A stretch of DNA of 64,000 bases from Clostridium sp. CAG:138. Lineage in GTDB: Bacteria > Bacillota > Clostridia > Christensenellales > CAG-138. Numbering within the stretch: position 1 is the stretch's first letter; each line of letters begins with the position of its first letter. Under the pieces are notes generated by a model. That model worked only from the letters and a program-made list of their open reading frames with translations. It was not told the origin of the DNA and ran no database searches. The stretch lies in contig FR879709.1 in the NCBI GenBank assembly GCA_000435055.1, positions 92,568-156,567 on the forward strand, written 5' to 3'. The translations under genes and the position numbers were made by a program. Below, one piece after another: positions 61,031 to 64,000 of this stretch.

Positions 61031-61768
61031 TTAAATCAAATCAAAATATTCTTTGATAACGTTCACAAGCACATCGGCTTCCGCAGGGGAATAGCGCGGC
61101 GAAACGGCAAGCGAAGCAAAATCATATTCGGCCGATGCCGAAAACTCGGTGTAGTCATCAAAAACTTTGAAGTCCACTCTCGGTTCAATGCCGTTTTTTG
61201 CTTCAAAAAGTTTCGAAACAAAGCTTGAAAGCCGAATGAATTCATATTCTCCGCAGCCGCGCTGATTTTCCTGTTCACATCGGAATGCAAATTGCGGAAT
61301 GTCCGGACGAGACTTCGGGTTTCGAACATTTTCAAGGCGTGAAATCCACCGAAATGCAAGCGCAAACAAAAGATAATTTGCTTCATCGAGCTGTTTCATT
61401 TCATAGTAGCGTTTGATGTCCGCTCTTTCCGCAGGGCTGCGGGGCAGCACGGAATTCAGCACAAAGCCGGGTCCGGGTCTGCCTATGCCGAGGTCGCTGT
61501 GTGCATCGATATGCGCAACCTCAAACGGCACGGAAAGCTGCCCGGCCGCAATCAATTCCTGCCAGAATTGCAGCGCACCGTCATGCGTTTCAAAAACCCT
61601 TCCCGGAATCTTTCTTTCCGTATTCAGTCCGCAGTTTTTTTCCAAAAAATTCCTTACTTTCTCCGCCTGCCACGGTTCATGCCCGGCAGCATCGGGCCGC
61701 GCGCCGGCCGGTGCAGGTTCGCAGCAGTCCGCAAGGAAAAAATCAAGATCAATGTCAAGCACTCTCAT
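61031..61768 (-). CDS. UPF0489 family protein (arginase-like metal motif)
   Basis: The 245-residue protein opens MRVLDIDLDFF and has AHIDAHSDLG (about 92-101), two acidic metal-binding motifs like those of arginase/deacetylase folds and characteristic of UPF0489. A hydrolytic role on a peptide or small molecule is possible but unproven. The ATG follows GGGAG. It stands alone between pgi and the solute-binding lipoprotein. Confidence 0.8.
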   Translation of the reverse strand: MRVLDIDLDFFLADCCEPAPAGARPDAAGHEPWQAEKVRNFLEKNCGLNTERKIPGRVFETHDGALQFWQELIAAGQLSVPFEVAHIDAHSDLGIGRPGPGFVLNSVLPRSPAERADIKRYYEMKQLDEANYLLFALAFRWISRLENVRNPKSRPDIPQFAFRCEQENQRGCGEYEFIRLSSFVSKLFEAKNGIEPRVDFKVFDDYTEFSASAEYDFASLAVSPRYSPAEADVLVNVIKEYFDLI

Positions 61769-61851
61769 TCGTTTATCTCCCGGTTTCGTTATTGCTCAAA
61801 GCTGTATGTTTTTGTGCATTCGGTCTCGGCACCGTGCTGAGTTCAATGCGC

Positions 61852-61884
61852 AAACCCCGCCGTTAACGCATACAGGCAGGGTTT
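61852..61884 (-). terminator. Likely terminator of the solute-binding lipoprotein gene
   Basis: A 10-base imperfect stem (AAACCCTGCC with GGCGGGGTTT, one wobble pair) and a short T run on the minus strand, 70 bases after the stop codon. Confidence 0.55.
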
Positions 61885-61955
61885 ACGCATAATTATTTAC
61901 TCAGTTGACTGCTGTGTCGTTCGCCTCAGCTTCCTTCATTTGCCTTTGTTTGCCC

Positions 61956-62951
61956 TTATTTTCCTTTCACAACGGCCTCGGCAAACGAGTTGTCAACGAG
62001 TTCACCGAACTCAACTCTCGCCTTCAATTCACCGTTGATGTCAATAATATCCTGCAAACGGGTGAATGCCTCCTCCGTCATGATCGGGTCAGCCATCCAT
62101 GAATCCGTCTTTCGATAACTGTTTGCAACGATTTTCAGCGTTTCAACATCCGCATCGGGGAAAAATTCCAGCATCGCTTCCGCCGCTTCGGCATCGGTCG
62201 CGTCCTTAAGCCAAAGCTGAGCCTTATAAACAGCGCGAATGAAGGATTCAACGAGTTTCGGTTCCTTTTTAATTGTATCCGGCATGGTCATGAAAGTTGT
62301 GTACGGCACCTCGCCCGATTCGAGTCCGACATTTGCAACGATGTGCCCGCTTCCGCTGCGTTCAAAAAGCGTTGCTGTCGGTTCAAAAAGCGTAACATAG
62401 TCGCCCGTGCCGCCTTCGAATGCTCCGCCCATCAGGTTGAACTGAATGTTGTTGATAACCTCAACATCCTCCCCGGGCTTCAATCCGTTTTTCAGCAGAA
62501 CATAGATAAAAGTCATATACGGCATTCCGCCGGCACGCCCCGCAATGACGGATTTTCCGCGCAAATCCTCCCACGAGAAATCATCCGTTTTTTCCCTTGA
62601 AAGAAGGAACGAACCGTCGCGCTTGGTGAGCTGCCCGATAATCATCGGGTGGTTTGCGCTGCCCTCGTTCACAACATAAACACCCGTTTCCGGCCCCATC
62701 AATGCAAAATCCGCATCGCCCGATATAAGCGCGGTCATGCTTTTGTCGCTTCCCCCGCCGGTCACAATTTCAAGATCAATGCCCTCCTCCGCAAAATAAC
62801 CGCGGTTGACCGCGATATAAAGCGGTGCATAGAACACGGAGCGAGTGACCTCGTTCAGCGTGATATGCCGCAGTTCGCCCGAACCGCCGCATGCCGCCGC
62901 AATCGGAACAAGCAGCAAAAGAACAAGAAAAAGAGCAAGAAATTTCTTCAT
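61956..62951 (-). CDS. ABC transporter solute-binding lipoprotein (NMT1/SsuA type)
   Basis: The 331-residue protein has a lipoprotein signal (lipobox A-A-A-C, Cys about 21) and a type 2 periplasmic-binding fold of the NMT1/THI5/SsuA group: VFYAPLYIAVNRGYFAEEGI, GDADFALMGPE, DLRGKSVIAGRAGGMPYMTF. Such proteins bind thiamine precursors, sulfonates, taurine or similar. No permease or ATPase lies beside it, so its transporter must be elsewhere or encoded separately. The ATG at 62951 follows GGAGG by 7 bases. It lies 70 bases after pgsA. Confidence 0.88.
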   Translation of the reverse strand: MKKFLALFLVLLLLVPIAAACGGSGELRHITLNEVTRSVFYAPLYIAVNRGYFAEEGIDLEIVTGGGSDKSMTALISGDADFALMGPETGVYVVNEGSANHPMIIGQLTKRDGSFLLSREKTDDFSWEDLRGKSVIAGRAGGMPYMTFIYVLLKNGLKPGEDVEVINNIQFNLMGGAFEGGTGDYVTLFEPTATLFERSGSGHIVANVGLESGEVPYTTFMTMPDTIKKEPKLVESFIRAVYKAQLWLKDATDAEAAEAMLEFFPDADVETLKIVANSYRKTDSWMADPIMTEEAFTRLQDIIDINGELKARVEFGELVDNSFAEAVVKGK

Positions 62952-63021
62952 TTCAATACCTCCAAAGAAAAACCTTGCTCCATTGATATGCCGCAAACGG
63001 GTATGCGGTGCCTTTCGGCGA

Positions 63022-63558
63022 TTATTTTTTCTTTCTGTTTCTTATAAAGGTATTTATCCCGTAATGGAAGAAAGAGATCAACGCTGCCGCTATGGCTGCA
63101 AAATATGCATAAAGATAAAACGGACATATGCCGAATTCAAGCTGCATAAATGTGAGCGTTATTGCGCCGACAAACAGCCCCGTTGCAATCTTTCCGAACC
63201 AATCGGCATAAACAACAACATGTTTTGAATAAAGGATTCCGCCGACAATTATCATTATCGCATCCTTAGCAAGGATTATCAGCATTATATAAAGCGGAAT
63301 GACCCCTTTGAACCAGAAACATGCGAGAACGGCAATCAGCATCAGCTTGTCCGCCAGCGGATCGAGAACTTTGCCGACGTTTGTGATCCAATTGTTGCGC
63401 CGCGCAAGCCAACCGTCCAGAATATCCGTTCCGAACGCGAAAATATAAACAAAAAAGCTCAAAAGATAACGTTCGTTTTTAAACAGCGCGATAAAAACCC
63501 CGATTAAAATCAACCGAAAAACCGAGAGCATGTTCGGAATCTGTTTTTTAAATTTCAT
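63022..63558 (-). CDS. pgsA: CDP-diacylglycerol-glycerol-3-phosphate 3-phosphatidyltransferase
   Basis: PgsA makes phosphatidylglycerol phosphate. The 178-residue membrane protein has five helices and the CDP-alcohol phosphotransferase motif DGWLAR ... GKVLDPLADK (D-G-x2-A-R-x8-G-x3-D-x3-D). The ATG follows AAAGGTG. A promoter 175 bases upstream gives it a long leader. Confidence 0.94.
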   Translation of the reverse strand: MKFKKQIPNMLSVFRLILIGVFIALFKNERYLLSFFVYIFAFGTDILDGWLARRNNWITNVGKVLDPLADKLMLIAVLACFWFKGVIPLYIMLIILAKDAIMIIVGGILYSKHVVVYADWFGKIATGLFVGAITLTFMQLEFGICPFYLYAYFAAIAAALISFFHYGINTFIRNRKKK

Positions 63559-63733
63559 ATTCGTATCACCTTTCTGCCGCCCTGCCGCTGACTGAGCCGC
63601 CTGTTCTGTCGGCAGGCTGAATTAAAGAACCGCCGCTTCGGCTGGCGGGCTTGTTTTAACCGAACAGAGCGATGTCGGCCTGATTGAACCCGAACCGAGC
63701 GATGCAGGTTTGGCATTCCAACCGTATGCAAAC

Positions 63734-63762
63734 AGTATAGCACATGTTTCAAATCAACTCAA
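63734..63762 (-). promoter_or_regulatory. Promoter of pgsA
   Basis: On the minus strand TTGAGT (63757-63762), 17 bases, TATACT (63734-63739) preceded by TGC (extended -10). The leader 63559-63733 contains short near-repeats (GAACCGAGCGATG-like) but no gene that I can support. Confidence 0.7.
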
Positions 63763-63879
63763 TAGCAATATCCCGTCATTGCGGCGGCAAAAGACAGGCT
63801 GTTTTCTGCTTCGAATACGCTTTTTTATCCGGCGTGCGCTGATTCGACCTTTTTTTCGAAAAAAAATGCGTTTAACCGG

Positions 63880-63908
63880 TTGCAATAAACGCCGAAATGG
63901 GGTACAAT
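63880..63908 (+). promoter_or_regulatory. Promoter of the last gene
   Basis: TTGCAA (63880-63885), 17 bases, TACAAT (63903-63908). The sequence GGGGTACAAT is repeated 14 bases downstream. Confidence 0.7.
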
Positions 63909-63949
63909 GCATGGGGTACAATTAAATTAAGCCCAAAGGAGATATTACC

Positions 63950-64000
63950 ATGAACGAAGAGAGAGATTTTGTAGTATTCACCGATGACGACGGCAACGAT
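63950..64000 (+). CDS. Probable DUF1292 protein, N-terminal part
   Basis: Only 17 codons are present: MNEERDFVVFTDDDGND. The pattern of a short acidic start with V-x-F-T-D-D-[DE]-G-N resembles DUF1292 proteins, which often lie near alaS/ruvX or fur-type genes in Firmicutes. The ATG at 63950 is 8 bases after AAAGGAG. The gene runs off the window. Confidence 0.65.
   Translation, partial: MNEERDFVVFTDDDGND

Overview
This window looks like a chromosome segment from a spore-forming Clostridia-type Firmicute of moderate GC content. The evidence is a sporulation sigma factor G gene, a SleB-type cell-wall hydrolase, a VanW protein, single-chain glycyl-tRNA synthetase, and the Bacillus/Clostridium gene orders ylxM-ffh-rpsP-khpA-rimM-trmD-rplS-ylqF-rnhB and comM-dprA-topA-trmFO-hslV-hslU. 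No transposase, integrase, phage gene or CRISPR array is visible. I cannot name a genus.

Layout. 1-4.4 kb: end of rsmA, tRNA-Thr, a VanW protein and a parvulin-like lipoprotein. 4.4-7.2 kb: two membrane proteins of unknown role and a ComEC-like metallo-beta-lactamase protein with a promoter suggesting a leaderless mRNA. 7.3-12.5 kb: a BceRSAB-like module (permease, ATPase, response regulator, histidine kinase) with TGTAAGC direct repeats upstream. 13-19 kb: rpsU, a monooxygenase-fold protein, serine synthesis (serC-serA), tspO, rpmB and glyQS. 19-25.2 kb: a BlaI-type repressor, sigG, ysxC, a zinc-ribbon protein with a phosphoesterase, a frameshifted small gene, and uraA behind a PyrR-type attenuator. 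25.3-49 kb: a long minus-strand block holding a sugar nucleotidyltransferase/phosphomannomutase-like protein, a SleB-like hydrolase, hslUV, trmFO, topA, dprA, comM, a protein/lipid glycosylation group (GtrA, PMT-like, second GT-C enzyme), then the ribosome/SRP cluster. 49-51 kb: two Nudix hydrolases and five tRNA genes under one consensus promoter. 50.9-52 kb: a barnase-like lipoprotein with a barstar-like inhibitor. 52-58 kb: an XRE regulator with an unusual cysteine-ladder repeat domain, a glycerate kinase with an extra N-terminal domain, and a ClpC-like protein whose second ATPase domain is degenerate. 58-64 kb: rodA, pgi, a UPF0489 protein, an orphan ABC solute-binding lipoprotein, pgsA, and the start of a probable DUF1292 gene.

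Most genes are housekeeping. The parts that deserve a second look are the 50.9-58 kb accessory region (nuclease/inhibitor pair, cysteine-ladder regulator with two identical palindromes, fused glycerate kinase, degenerate ClpC), the covarying PyrR leader at 23.6 kb, and the frameshift in a 7-base homopolymer at 23.26 kb. All identifications come from reading translated sequence and motifs; no database search was run.
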